A stretch of DNA of 64,000 nt, taken from assembly GCA_025345505.1 (NCBI GenBank), contig JANVCC010000270.1, positions 3,304,300 through 3,368,299 on the forward strand. The letters run 5' to 3'. The position numbers and the translations under genes were made by a program. Under the pieces are notes generated by a model. The model made no database searches and had not been told where the DNA came from. It saw nothing but the letters and a program-made list of their open reading frames with translations. Positions 24,592 through 35,212 of the stretch are shown piece after piece. The stretch is from Todiramphus chloris collaris (lineage: Eukaryota > Chordata > Aves > Coraciiformes > Alcedinidae). Within the stretch, counting starts at the first letter, position 1. Every line of letters begins with the position of its first letter.

Positions 24592-24690
24592 AGAGTGGTT
24601 TTGTGGCTCGAGAACAAGAGCGGGACGCTTTCCCGATTCTGCCACAGATTTCCTTTGAGATCTTGGGTAAGTCACTTACTTTGTGATATT
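24592..24690 (+). mobile_element. MIR-like SINE remnant
   Basis: The order 'agtggttttgtggctcgaga', 'gattctgccacagatttcct', then 'cttgggtaagtcacttactt' matches the ancient amniote MIR core, in which a 'tctgccac' segment precedes a 'ttgggcaagtcactta' motif. A further MIR-like piece, 'cctctgtaaaatgtggagaa', occurs about 150 bp downstream (24840-24859), suggesting interruption by an insertion containing a T run. The GTAAGT inside the motif is part of the repeat and not a splice donor. Confidence 0.6.
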
Positions 24691-25444
24691 AAATTTCACA
24701 GCTATTGGGTACAAGAGTTGGTCTTATGTGCATATTCCAATTTGTCCCTGGAAGTGGGCCGGTCTCTTGACACCCACACAGCACTGTTGGTAACAAACGG
24801 GCCTTCAAATTTTCTTCTTTATCTTTTTTTTTTTTTCCCCTCTGTAAAATGTGGAGAAGCCCCATACACCTTTACGGCAGCACCGTCATACTGAATTAGT
24901 GCATAATATTCCTAAAGGTCTTTGAGTATATAACATGGCAGAAGTGAGAGGATTCTCTGTAATTTACTGCTATGAGATTCACAGCGAGTGCTTGCCTCTC
25001 AGGTAGACACCAAAAATAAAAAAAAAACCCCAACCCCAAAGCGCCTTTAAGCAATTGCAATCTCTCTGCTATTCAGAAAAGCATCCCTTTCCAGTTCACC
25101 AGTAACTTGCTGCTTCTTTACCCAGAGCCAAAACCCAATGACATTAAAACTGAGAGAATTATAACATCAAGAGAGATACTGATCTAATTTCTGTTGGAAT
25201 GGAAAATTTGTTACTCAAAATCAAATGCTAATTGGCTCCAGCCTTTTAAACTAAGCAAGAGGCCATGGAAGACGCACAGATCATCAAGGGGAGCTTGCTA
25301 ACCATATGCAGTTAGGGCTCAAACTTAATGTCCTTTTATCTTCCAGGTTTACAAGTGTATGTGTGTGCACATTTCTGAAAGCCTGTTCTGTACACTGAGA
25401 ATTCAGATGAAAGTCAAGAAGAAGAAGGTTAGATCAGGGAATGA

Positions 25445-25580
25445 GGACTTCTTTATACTGCTTCCAAGCTCTGCCCCGATGCATTGTGTAACCTTGGGCA
25501 AGTCATTTAACTTGTCTTGCTCATCCATCAGATAGAAAAATGATGCTTATCTATTGCATGAAAATGAGTTAATTGCTGTT
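25445..25580 (+). mobile_element. MIR-like SINE remnant
   Basis: Contains 'ccttgggcaagtcatttaac' followed by a CTTGTCTTGCTCATCC-type pyrimidine segment and 'gatagaaaaatgatgcttat', the expected MIR order (splice-like core, pyrimidine segment, then an 'aaaatgg.gat' segment). Strong divergence fits a very old insertion. It is in the same orientation as the copies at 24592 and 30545. Confidence 0.65.
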
Positions 25581-25803
25581 TGCCAACTGCTTTCATCTCT
25601 TTGGATGAATCAGATTGAGTCCATATATGCGAGTGTATATAATTTTGCATGTGTATTTTTATTTGGAGCTTGCTTATGTCTTGGAGCATAGCTTCTTCAG
25701 GTCAACACTGGTTATCTGCTTGGCAGGGAGCCCCTATTGTACATTTCTGATGTAATGCAAATCATAGCAATGAGAAGCACGTAAGTGAAAGGCATTACTC
25801 TTA

Positions 25804-25836
25804 TCATCATCATTAGTTGTTGTTGTTGTTGTTATT
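25804..25836. repeat. Trinucleotide tract, (ATC)n then (GTT)n
   Basis: Four ATC-type units are followed by about six GTT units. A compound microsatellite with no apparent host element. Confidence 0.85.
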
Positions 25837-26333
25837 ACTGCCTCACTCTTGGATGCAGAGATAGGACCACTTTAAAAAATATGGCCCCAAGAAAGAAGTC
25901 TGCTCTTCTTGGGAATAAGTCTCTAAAAATAAAAGGACTGGGAGAGACATAGGCCTGAAGCTGCTTCCACACAGAAGTTTCCCAGGGGTATCGCCAAATC
26001 TCTAAACGAACTTATTTATAGGCTTTACCACTCAGGAACTGACCTATGCAAGTGCTTGGCCAGTGGGTGGTTCTCGCCAAAACAAAAAAAAATCTCCTCC
26101 CTCAGGGAGGAGTCAGCACTCAGGACTCCTTTGATTTTCTGGAAACAGAAGGAAATTGGAGTGAGAAGCTCTGGGAGAAATAATGAGGAGAAATTCTCTA
26201 AACCATCGACAAAAGTCTGGCAAGAAGTCCAAGGGCTGTGTAACCCTTGGGAGCAAAGTCCTTTGCTGAACCATCAGTGAACGCACTATGGACTGTGCCT
26301 TGTCTATGACACATGGAGCTCATGGTGCTGTTG

Positions 26334-26369
26334 AAGGATGCAGAGCTGCCTAAGGATGCAGAGCTGCCT
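26334..26369. repeat. Exact 18-bp tandem duplication
   Basis: AAGGATGCAGAGCTGCCT occurs twice head to tail with no mismatches. A small local duplication. Confidence 0.95.
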
Positions 26370-29300
26370 GATGAGGCCCAAAAGGTCACCACTGCTTTGG
26401 GAAGCAAGGCCGGAGTGAGCAGCAGACAACAGCAATCTGGTATGTTTAAAAGGTATGATCTTTAAATATACATAACTATTAACTACCAACTCTTATCATT
26501 CTTTCATGCAAGGTGCTCCACCATCGGAGTTTCTTCAGAAGAGACCAGGTTCTCCAGTCCTATCTGACCCATGCCCTCACTACCGACGCTGCTAGCTTTG
26601 TTGTACAATAACAGTCACCTTTGCCTCTCTGGAGTGATAGCACCAAACCCATGAGCTCTGCAACTAAGTCTAGGCTCTAGAAAAATCTTCAGCCTACTGA
26701 TATTTCTCACCAGAAAGGCACCCAGCAGGTAAAAGATTCTCTAATGTCTCATCCTCTGCCCCAAGTACCAGGTTGTCCTTTCTCTGGGATGAAATCTCCT
26801 CGTTTATATCTGTGTTTGAAAGCACTGCAGACAAGATGTTCCTCCTTGCAGGCAGGCTGCAAAGCTTTGAAACAGCTGCTCTTCCAGTCTTGTGGACCAC
26901 AACGGCAACACAGCATCCTCCATATCAAGGTGTTGACACACTGTGTCTGGACCTGTTCCCAGGCCTCATGGTTCAGCCATCCCTCTTTGCCTCGGAGAAA
27001 CACACATTTTCTACCCAGTGGCTCTTCTAGCTCCTCCTTGCATAGGACTGAAAGGATGGGGAAGATTTTATCCAGCCTTTCCACGCGTGGTTGTATTTTG
27101 CCCGTAAGGACTTGTTTTTGTTCATCCCACACTTTCGTCACGCCGACTGTGAAAGACCAAATAGACTGGGATGCAATGTATGTTTACAAGATGAAATAGC
27201 AAACACTGTTAACCTGCATGATTTTTTGGTTATAGACTGCAGAGCCTGTCGTTATTTAAGTTAGACTGGTTAGCTCATTTTGTTTTTTCACTCTGATTGC
27301 TTTACTTGGTATTTATTGCTTGACTTAGATAATGAGTATGATTAAATTAATAGATTTTAGACTGTAAATTAGTTTCCACTACTGTTTATTAGATACATCT
27401 ATGGATAGGGTTTAAATAAAAACACAGTCTGAAATCAGAATTGCAGAGCATTCTAATCTTAATGGGTGGCATGGACCTAACTTGCTCTTTGGTACATTTA
27501 GATATCTGGAACAACTCTTTTTAGCCCACTAAGGCCAGATGTTGGCACTAAATAGATTTAGCATTTTTTTACAGGGGCTTAACTTTGCTCAGACACAGAC
27601 ATGCAGCTCTCAGTGATCAACTTCTGAGTTCTGAAGAGGACTTTCTGTTGTCAAGGCTCTGCAGAGAAGCTAATTAAAGACAAGCTTTCACCCCAGGCTA
27701 GAAAGTCCAAAGGACAGCAGCAGAAGATACTGGTTACAGTGGCATAAAATAATTCAGATGATGTCCTTTCCCTTGCTTCTTATGCCTCCAAATGCTTTTT
27801 TTCTTGCTAATGCATTTTGCTCCTGCTTTTTTTCTTGTGAAAGATCATTATTAACTGACTCCATCACATGCATCTTAGTCTAAACAGTTTTGTGGCAGAA
27901 AAAAAGGTCAGGAATATTAAAAGGAGTGATTTCCACAGGTGAGGGACACCTACACGTTTGCACATTCTTAGCAGTGATGATTCTTCAGTCCATGGAGCTC
28001 AAGATCCACGCTTATCTGTCTTTTCATGCTGCAGGTCATCAGGAAGACCCAAAGTCTTCCCAAAGCATCTTCATGGTTGTTATCAGTTACTGGTACAATA
28101 CCAAGTCTACTGAGGTTTTGAGGGGGGTCATCCTGGTCTGTCATACCAAACCAGACCCCATCAACCACAGAATCAGCTCCCTGGTTCACAGCACAACCAC
28201 TGACACTGAACTGAAAACCACGAAGTCTCCCTTGAGCTGCCCTGCTCATGAGCAACTGAGTCCTTGCTCTCAGCTGTCCCTGCCCCTGCCACCCTTGCCC
28301 TTTCACACAGCCACATCTGTCCCAGGTGGTTTTTGCTTCAGAGAGCCTTATGCTCCTTTAAAAGCAATTACCAGGGGAATGTTAGTGATGCAAACTTGTT
28401 TAAACCTGAGCACGGAGTTAAGTCAGCTTTGTAATTAATTGCCTCATCACTACAGTCATCCTTCAGGAATGCTGTGCCACTGGTTCACGATCAAGTAAGA
28501 AAGGGGCAGATCTCCAGCAGAGATCCTCCAAAGAGAATGAAAGCATGAGGCTCTGCATCAGGTCAGGTCTGACCCCCAGAGAGGACAAAGAGGGAGAGGC
28601 ATCATCAGCCCCACAACCCCCCCAGCACACAGAGATGGACAAGGGTCTGCTGGGAGAACCCCCCAGTGCAACACTGGTTTTATCCCAAGGAAAGGATTCG
28701 TTTCCCTGAGCCATGGCCTCTGCAGACATCCCCCGGGGGTGCTGCATCATGGCAGGACCGCTTTCCACCCGGTCAGGTACCGCAGAGCCCTCTGGGGCTC
28801 ACACTCATCCCTGCCATGGGAAGGAGAGACCGTAAGCAAGGAACCCACCAGCAGCAAGCAAGAACTAATGCAAACAGCATGGGACTGATAAACATGCCAC
28901 GGGAGGCCTGTCTGGAGACACAGATGGATGATGCAGAGGGATGGTGGGGGCACCTTCTACCTCACGTACCTGTGCTAAGAACTGATGAGGGCGAAGCAGG
29001 CTGAAGCCATAAAACTCCAATTACTATTATCTTCTTTCTACTTGTGTCTAAACGCACCGTGGGTGAGCGTGTGCAGGAGGTGGTTTCACCCACACACTCT
29101 CTTGTTGAGGCTGGGCTCCCCTGTGCATAGAAAAGCAAGGAGGAGGGAAGAAAAAGGAGAATCAGCTCCTTTGTGACAAGAAAGTGAAAGGAGAAGAAAG
29201 AAGAAAACCAGTAAGAAAACCCAGGACCCAGGGAGCTGTGCCTGCAAGGAGAGAGCAGAGCGTGATGACGAGGGATACCAAACTGAGAAGCAACATGGAC

Positions 29301-29874
29301 AACTTCTGGATCCGTTCATGGCCATCTCTCCAGTCTTTGTATCTTTTCAAAGGCTGCTGGCCATCGTAGAGGAAAAAAGGGCTGAAGGAGAGATAGCAAT
29401 TCCAGATAAGGGCTGCTGTTAATATTTGTGGCTACTTTATAATTGCTAGTTACACTCCAGTTAAATAACTACACAGAGGAGAAGACCAGGGTCTAAATTA
29501 AAGGCAAGCTGAATGATGTGGCCAGCATAAACCTCAGCACAGCTCCTGCACAGAGAATGGCCCAGGACACACAACCGTCATCCCTACATCTGCCAGCAAC
29601 CAATGCAGCCCCAAGATTTGATGCCTCTGGTGAAGAGAAGACTCCTTTGCATGGATTTCTGGGCAGGCTTTCCACTGCCATGGGAAACCAGTGTGTTTTT
29701 GCCAGTTCTCCTACGTAGCCAGTGCAGAGACACCAGTTCTCAGTCCCTCTCCCACGCCAGCAAGCAGCTCTTTGGCTGGGATCTGGGAGAATTCTAGCAC
29801 AAGGAGGTAGAGAGGACAATCAATGCCTGTGATAAGATACACTCCAGCAAACTGTTTATAATTTTTTCTCACTG

Positions 29875-29930
29875 GGTTGCAGATGACCTAATAGGCTCTT
29901 TTCCCATCTCTAATTTCTATGAATCTGCAA
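29875..29930 (+). mobile_element. Old CR1 3' end relic, plus orientation
   Basis: 'gatgacctaataggctcttt' followed by 'tcccatctctaatttctatg' resembles the last 50-60 bases of an older CR1 subfamily, ending in the decayed tail TTTCTATGAATCTG. The upstream sequence is too diverged to assign, so the true left limit may be farther left. Confidence 0.55.
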
Positions 29931-30544
29931 TCCTATTATTTATATTATATCTTGAGGGTTTCTTCAAGAGTAAATGATGTAATTATACCCTGCACCATAA
30001 CATTTCAGGATCTAGTGTAATAGGACTAAATATGCAATTATGCGGTTAGTAAATGTAACAGTACAAAACTCAAAATCTATATCCATGTACTGGAGCTTCA
30101 TAAGAAGAATTAGTTTCCTGTTATGTACACAGCAGATGTAATGTAATTATTGCTAACTGAAAAGTATCACCAGACATTCATATGATACCAACAAAAAATG
30201 CCCCTCCAGCCAATTCTTCATTCAGACGTATGAAAATGAGAGAATTCCCACAATTCTATCTTATCAGCGAAGTCTAGGCACATATATTTGCTCCTCTGCA
30301 TATAAAAATCCATACTTCCCAGGCTTATAGATGCACAGAACCCACAGAGAATATGCATGCATAGGCAAAGGGAAAGCTCAGATTCACCTCTGGTGTTACT
30401 CCAGCAATTTCAGCTGAATTACAGGATGGCAGAAGACAGTCCGTTATGCAACCTGTGTGGATTACAGTTGGAAGGAATAAAACCATCCTCTGACATTTCT
30501 ACAACACCGTGTGACAAAAGGAAAGCAACATGAAAGGAACCACA
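29931..30544. other. AT-rich unique DNA
   Basis: No gene is recognised. The stretch is AT-rich, with many short TAAT and TTATA cores and no simple repeats between about 29935 and 30330. The texture resembles conserved non-coding DNA, but this was not tested. Confidence 0.4.
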
Positions 30545-30622
30545 GCCCTGTGGTTAAGGAGCTAATCTTGGACTTGGGAGATACGGTTTCTACTCGGAGG
30601 TTTGCCACAGGTTTCACATATG
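30545..30622 (+). mobile_element. MIR-like SINE 5' part, cut by homopurine tract
   Basis: 'cctgtggttaaggagctaat' followed by 'cttggacttgggagatacgg', 'tttctactcgga' and 'gtttgccacaggtttcacat' matches the order of the tRNA-derived head of amniote MIR (a 'gtggttaa.g..cta' segment, 'ggactt.ggaga', 'ttcta.tc', then 'tgccac'). The match stops where the GA-rich tract begins at about 30619. The rest of the element was either lost or replaced by simple-repeat expansion. Confidence 0.6.
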
Positions 30623-30930
30623 AAGAGAAGAAAGAAAAGGAGGAAAAGAATGAGAAAAAGGGGAAAGGAAAAAAGAAGGAAAGGGGGGGAGGGAAGGAAA
30701 AAGAAGGAAAGGGGGGAGGGAAGGAAAAAGNNNNNNNNNNNNNNNNNNNNNNNNNNNNNNNNNNNNNNNNNNNNNNNNNNNNNNNNNNNNNNNNNNNNNN
30801 NNNNNNNNNNNNNNNNNNNNNNNNNNNNNNGGGAAGGAAAAAAGGAGAAAAGGAGAGGGGGAAAGAAAGTGGGGAAGGAAAAAGAAGAAAGGGAGGAAAA
30901 AGAAGAGAAGGGGGGGAAAGAGAGGAGACG
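30619..30930. repeat. Homopurine GGAAA/GAAAGG tract with internal gap
   Basis: Almost pure purine on the + strand, built from irregular GGAAA, GAAAAG and GGGGA units, on both sides of the 100-N gap at 30731-30830. Long homopurine-homopyrimidine tracts can form triplex structures and often stall sequencing, which plausibly explains the gap. Lysine- and glutamate-rich open frames across it are artefacts. Confidence 0.95.
30731..30830. other. Assembly gap, 100 N
   Basis: Exactly 100 undetermined bases inside a purine-only low-complexity tract. The round number suggests a gap of unknown size, so the true tract may be much longer. Confidence 0.99.
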
Positions 30931-33900
30931 AGACCTTTATCACGGTCCTTGTCTGCAAGAAAACCTCATACCAGTAAAAAGTGTGATTTTTGCAGAGGCT
31001 ACATTTGCCTGGCACAAATACCTTTTAATTGCCACTTAACCCCAGAAGTGAAATGGGCCTAGCCATACCAGAGGAAAGAGCCTTCACTAAATGATTAATA
31101 GCACTAGTTTTAAAAAAATAAATAAATAAATAAAAAATGACTTGGAGGATTGTGACAGCTCTGGCTTTAGAAATCACACCTGGCTTGGGATTCCCCTTCC
31201 CTTAGGTAAGGCAGCTACCAGCTGGTTGAGTGGGTTCCGTGGGAAGCCTCCAGTTAGGGGCTTCAGCTGCAAAAACCAGGTGGTAAAGAAGAAGGACCCA
31301 CTGAGCCACACGTCCCCTTGTGCCAGCCCCACTGCCCCTTGGACGAGGGGTGACATCTCAGAAGGTTCATCAGAATATGTCAAAGGGTTAAGAAACAAAA
31401 ATGTTTTCCTGTAGAAACTGTACTTCAGTTATCCAAGTGTAAAAACAGATGACACTTCAAAGGACTGTTTTATTGCTAAGCAAACATCCATCAGATTTTC
31501 ACCTGCTGCACACGTCGGGCTAAATAAATCCCTCAGCAAATATATGTTTACATCCTCACATGCACGTTAGACCTACACCTAACTGGGAATAAAACCCTGG
31601 TAAACACAGCCCACCACACACTACGCCTTGTCCCAACAAGCCAAATTTGCTGTACACTTGTCATTAATGTCATAATATTTAGCCATAGGCACGAGAGGAG
31701 ATGGTCATGGTGGAAGTGTCAGTCACGTTGGATGCACCAGGAGGATATTAAACTGGTGTGAATCTTGTATGTCACACATTGTACAGCCCTTTTGAAGACT
31801 TTACCCCCTGGAGATTAAATCTACTATGGCCTTACTCAAAACATCCCATCTCATGAAATCAAAGTCCCAGGGGCATGGGTCCCCATCGTTTCACATTCAG
31901 ACAGTGGACACAAGAAGGTGTGTGCTCACATTAAGAGATGTTTAGAAGCCTCAGCATTGCTTAGGAGTATTATCTTGCTCCTTGGAAGCCACATGAACCA
32001 GCCACCACAGGTGCTCAGGTACTCCCTAAGCTTGAAGACCATAACAGAGCTCTGAACTCTGCTGCATTCCACTTTCCTCTACGTTTCTCTGCAAACTTTA
32101 TTTATTGTCCTGTGGCAAATGGAATGTACCATCACCCCCACTGCAGAAGGACAGTCCAGTGCCTGGATGCCTTAAAGAACCCTGCTGTTCCTTCTTGTCT
32201 CCTCTACCCTCAGTCATGGCTTCTAATTCATACAGCTGAGCCAGTGAGTTGAAGGTTAACACGATGCTCTCTAACAACGTGTAGTTGCTCCACTTTGAGC
32301 TGAAATAGTTGGTTATATACCCCCCACCCTGTATTTCTGTCATGCTATTGGCACTGGAAGCATTAGCTTTGTAGTCACAATTACATGAGAACTAAGTAAA
32401 CTGCAGAAATTTGTAAACTGTTGCATTGCTAAATTAAATGCTGTTTTAACTAACAGTTAATAGTGTTTACTGCTGTGTAATAGTAATTTTCATTTTTTAC
32501 TGTATCTAATGACTTTCTGATGACTCAAATTCTCTGTAGGGATACCAAATCATTACATTAAGGATGAGTGATTTTAGTACGCAATGACTGATCAGTACAA
32601 TAATATGTAGACTCATGCTTCAGCTAGTAAATTAAATCATTTACACCAGAGCGTTTGTCAACCAGAAGAGTTCTATTACACTGCTGCATTATAATGTAGA
32701 GTCTGCTCAAAATAAAACACATGCTATATTAAATCTGTGCTACTTTACATACAAAACCCGTAAGATGCAAGGGTTTATCATATAGCAAGGCCAAGGAGAA
32801 GGACTTTTTTTTCTCATAGAGGGGATAAATCCAGATATCTTGTCATTAATTTGAAAAGGCACCATGGCAACATACAGGTATGAGCCTACTGAGTTACGTT
32901 AGGCATCCAAGTATCACTTGAACACTTCATGAGGTACTAATGGGACCTACAGGAGTGCAAATGGCCAAAGCCAGAGTCTGTGATCTTTCGGATAAGCCTA
33001 TAGGTCACCCAGCACCAGGACTTGATGCGATCACCGCATCATCCACAGCCATGAAGAACAAAAGGGCAGTTTGCTTTGGGATGCAAACACTTGACAGGTC
33101 AACCAAAATTGAGTGTTAGAATACCTCACTGGTGAAGAGCTCACCCTGATCTTATTTTAAGAGATTAAATCAGTTCTTTGCTTGCATAGGACTTAAAACG
33201 CAACCTCTCCCAGAATTTAGAACAGTTTGCTCGTGTAGGCTTTGGTCTGGGCCCAATAATTATTTTGATGTCAAAAAGTTCAGAATAACTGGGGAGACAC
33301 TTTAGTACTTTAGAAACTCATTGTTCTAGTGTTTTGCTTGAGACACCAAGGGACCTGATTTCCAGTAACATGAAAGCATCAGAGTTTCCATTCACCGTAA
33401 TTTGAACCAAAGGTTCTCTGTTATTTGGAAAATAAAATAAAATAAAAAAAATCAGACCCCAAACTCAAGCTCATCTCCCAAAGGTAATGCACCAATGAGA
33501 CCATCAGCTCCATTGACTTTGACAAGGTCACACTCATGTAAATATATTCAATGAATCAGAACCCCAGCTTCCATCAATATACCGTTATGCCAGCCAGAAA
33601 ACATCCCTAAGGACATAAGGTTTCTTTGGATTAATTTTCCATGTTGTCTTGTGACACATCCTCAGGAGAAAACCTTGGAGGACAGTAGGAAATGCTGCAT
33701 CATGTTTGCCAAGTTCATCTCCCAGATGTGGCAACTGTACTGTCAGAGGACTCTGAACTTCCCATAGTGGGAGAGGGTCACGACAGAGGGAAAGGCTTGC
33801 TTTGTGAACATATTTAAACCCACATGAATATATTGTTTTTCAGGAACTTAATGACTCATTCCATTTTTACCCTTGGGATATCCAGAGTCACAAAACCAGT

Positions 33901-35054
33901 GGTATTTTGACTTGGGGAGTCTCCATTGTAAAAAAATGCTGTTGGTGCTACTGGGCAAGAGCTAGGTTTCTCTGGCAAGAGCTAAGAAGTCAAATTATCA
34001 TGACAAGTTTACTACTCATCATGCTTCAATGAAAGGCACTTAACGGACAAGATTAGCAGCAAGTCAACAGTCTTCAGTGATGCCTCCACACCTAATTCAG
34101 CAGGTATCTCCTGCCAGAGCAGAGGCCCACATCCATAGCTCTATGCAACCTAACATACACTTTATTCTCAGCAATGCTTTCTGTAAGAAGCAACTCAAGT
34201 GAGATTGGCCTCTTGAATTTCTTGTTGTTTGCCTAAGCATCCTTAAAAACAAACAAAAAAAAAAAGGCACAGCAAATGCTTTTGAGCTTTTAGTTCAAAA
34301 TATAAGAGTGTTAAAGTGTCCTAATAATCTGGAGCCTCGCCAGCTTGTAGGCAGGCACTAAGTGAGGTTTAATTTTTGCAGAGAAATCAAATATTAGCAA
34401 GGGGAACATGAACGCATGCAAAAAGACTGCTCATCTGGCCAACATCTGGTTTGATGGGGCCATTATTTCAACAAGTACTTACAGGCAGGGTTTTTTTTGT
34501 TGTTGCTTCCTCCCAGAGCAGCAACAAACTAGTAGTAGAGATTAAAATTTCCATATCATTCCCACACACACAGTCACACCGTACAAGTTGCTCAGAAATC
34601 CTATGTGCTGGTGTGGCTGTGACCAGTTCTGAGGCTTCCCTGATGCTTAAGTCAGAGCTATGGTTAGACTGGCCCAGAAGCAGTAGCGTGGTAACTACAG
34701 GCATCCACTGACTACAACCAAGCCCTTCCACAGAACTTAGGGACACAAAGGGCAATGAAAGCTGGTCTGTCTTGGCACAAAAGCTCAGGACTCTAGAGCT
34801 GAAATGAAGTTCTCGCCTTCATTCTCAAACTCTTATCTCACATCTCAGGTCTCCACAGAGTGATGCAGACCATGTCCCATGGTGCAGCCTGGCCATCAGA
34901 CTTGTAAGGCAGAGAGTCTCCTCACTGCTGGGCTTAATTCTGCTAGCTGCCTGCAAACACCTTTTCTCCAAAACAGATGGGATTATGGATCCACACTGGT
35001 TTGGGTTTTTTGGGTTTTTTTTTAAAGAAATCTTCTTTACTATGAAGGTGTCAG
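30931..35054. other. Unique, partly AT-rich non-coding DNA
   Basis: No gene and no recognised repeat family. An (AAAT)n stretch lies at about 31110-31135 and an AAAAT microsatellite near 33427-33452. From about 32340 to 32720 the sequence is AT-rich, free of simple repeats and rich in TTAAT/ATTA cores, like a conserved non-coding element. Open frames are almost absent from 31420 to 34450, as expected of AT-rich non-coding DNA. Confidence 0.5.
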
Positions 35055-35212
35055 AGCCTGGCGCAGGCTGCCCAGAGAGGCTGTGGAATCTCCTGCTCTG
35101 GAGAGATTCAAAACCCAGCTGGATAACACAATCCCATGTCCCCTCTCTGGCAGGGACAACGTGGGCTCCAGAGGTCCTTTCCAACCCCTACCCTTCTGTG
35201 ATGCTGTGATTT
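35055..35212 (+). mobile_element. CR1 LINE fragment, 3' end, plus orientation
   Basis: Reads 'caggctgcccagagaggctg', 'gagagattcaaaacccagct', then 'aggtcctttccaacccctac' and ends 'cttctgtgatgctgtgattt', the CR1 terminus with a diverged tail. It is a 5'-truncated copy of about 160 bp. Confidence 0.88.

Larger units (their letters stand above)
24862..29874. other. Unique non-coding DNA with one MIR-like copy
   Basis: No gene is recognised. Besides the MIR-like copy at 25445-25580 there is a trinucleotide tract at 25804-25836 (ATC repeats then GTT repeats) and an 18-bp duplication at 26334-26369. The stretch 27200-27480 is AT-rich unique sequence. Open frames up to 182 codons (27890-28438, +) have no domain and overlap open frames on the other strand. 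Confidence 0.5.

Noticed and set aside
24660-24680. GTAAGT near 24667 as a splice donor
   Set aside because: It is part of the MIR 'ttgggcaagtcactta' core.
30511-31062. 183-codon open frame rich in K, E and G
   Set aside because: It spans the 100-N gap and translates the homopurine tract; an artefact.
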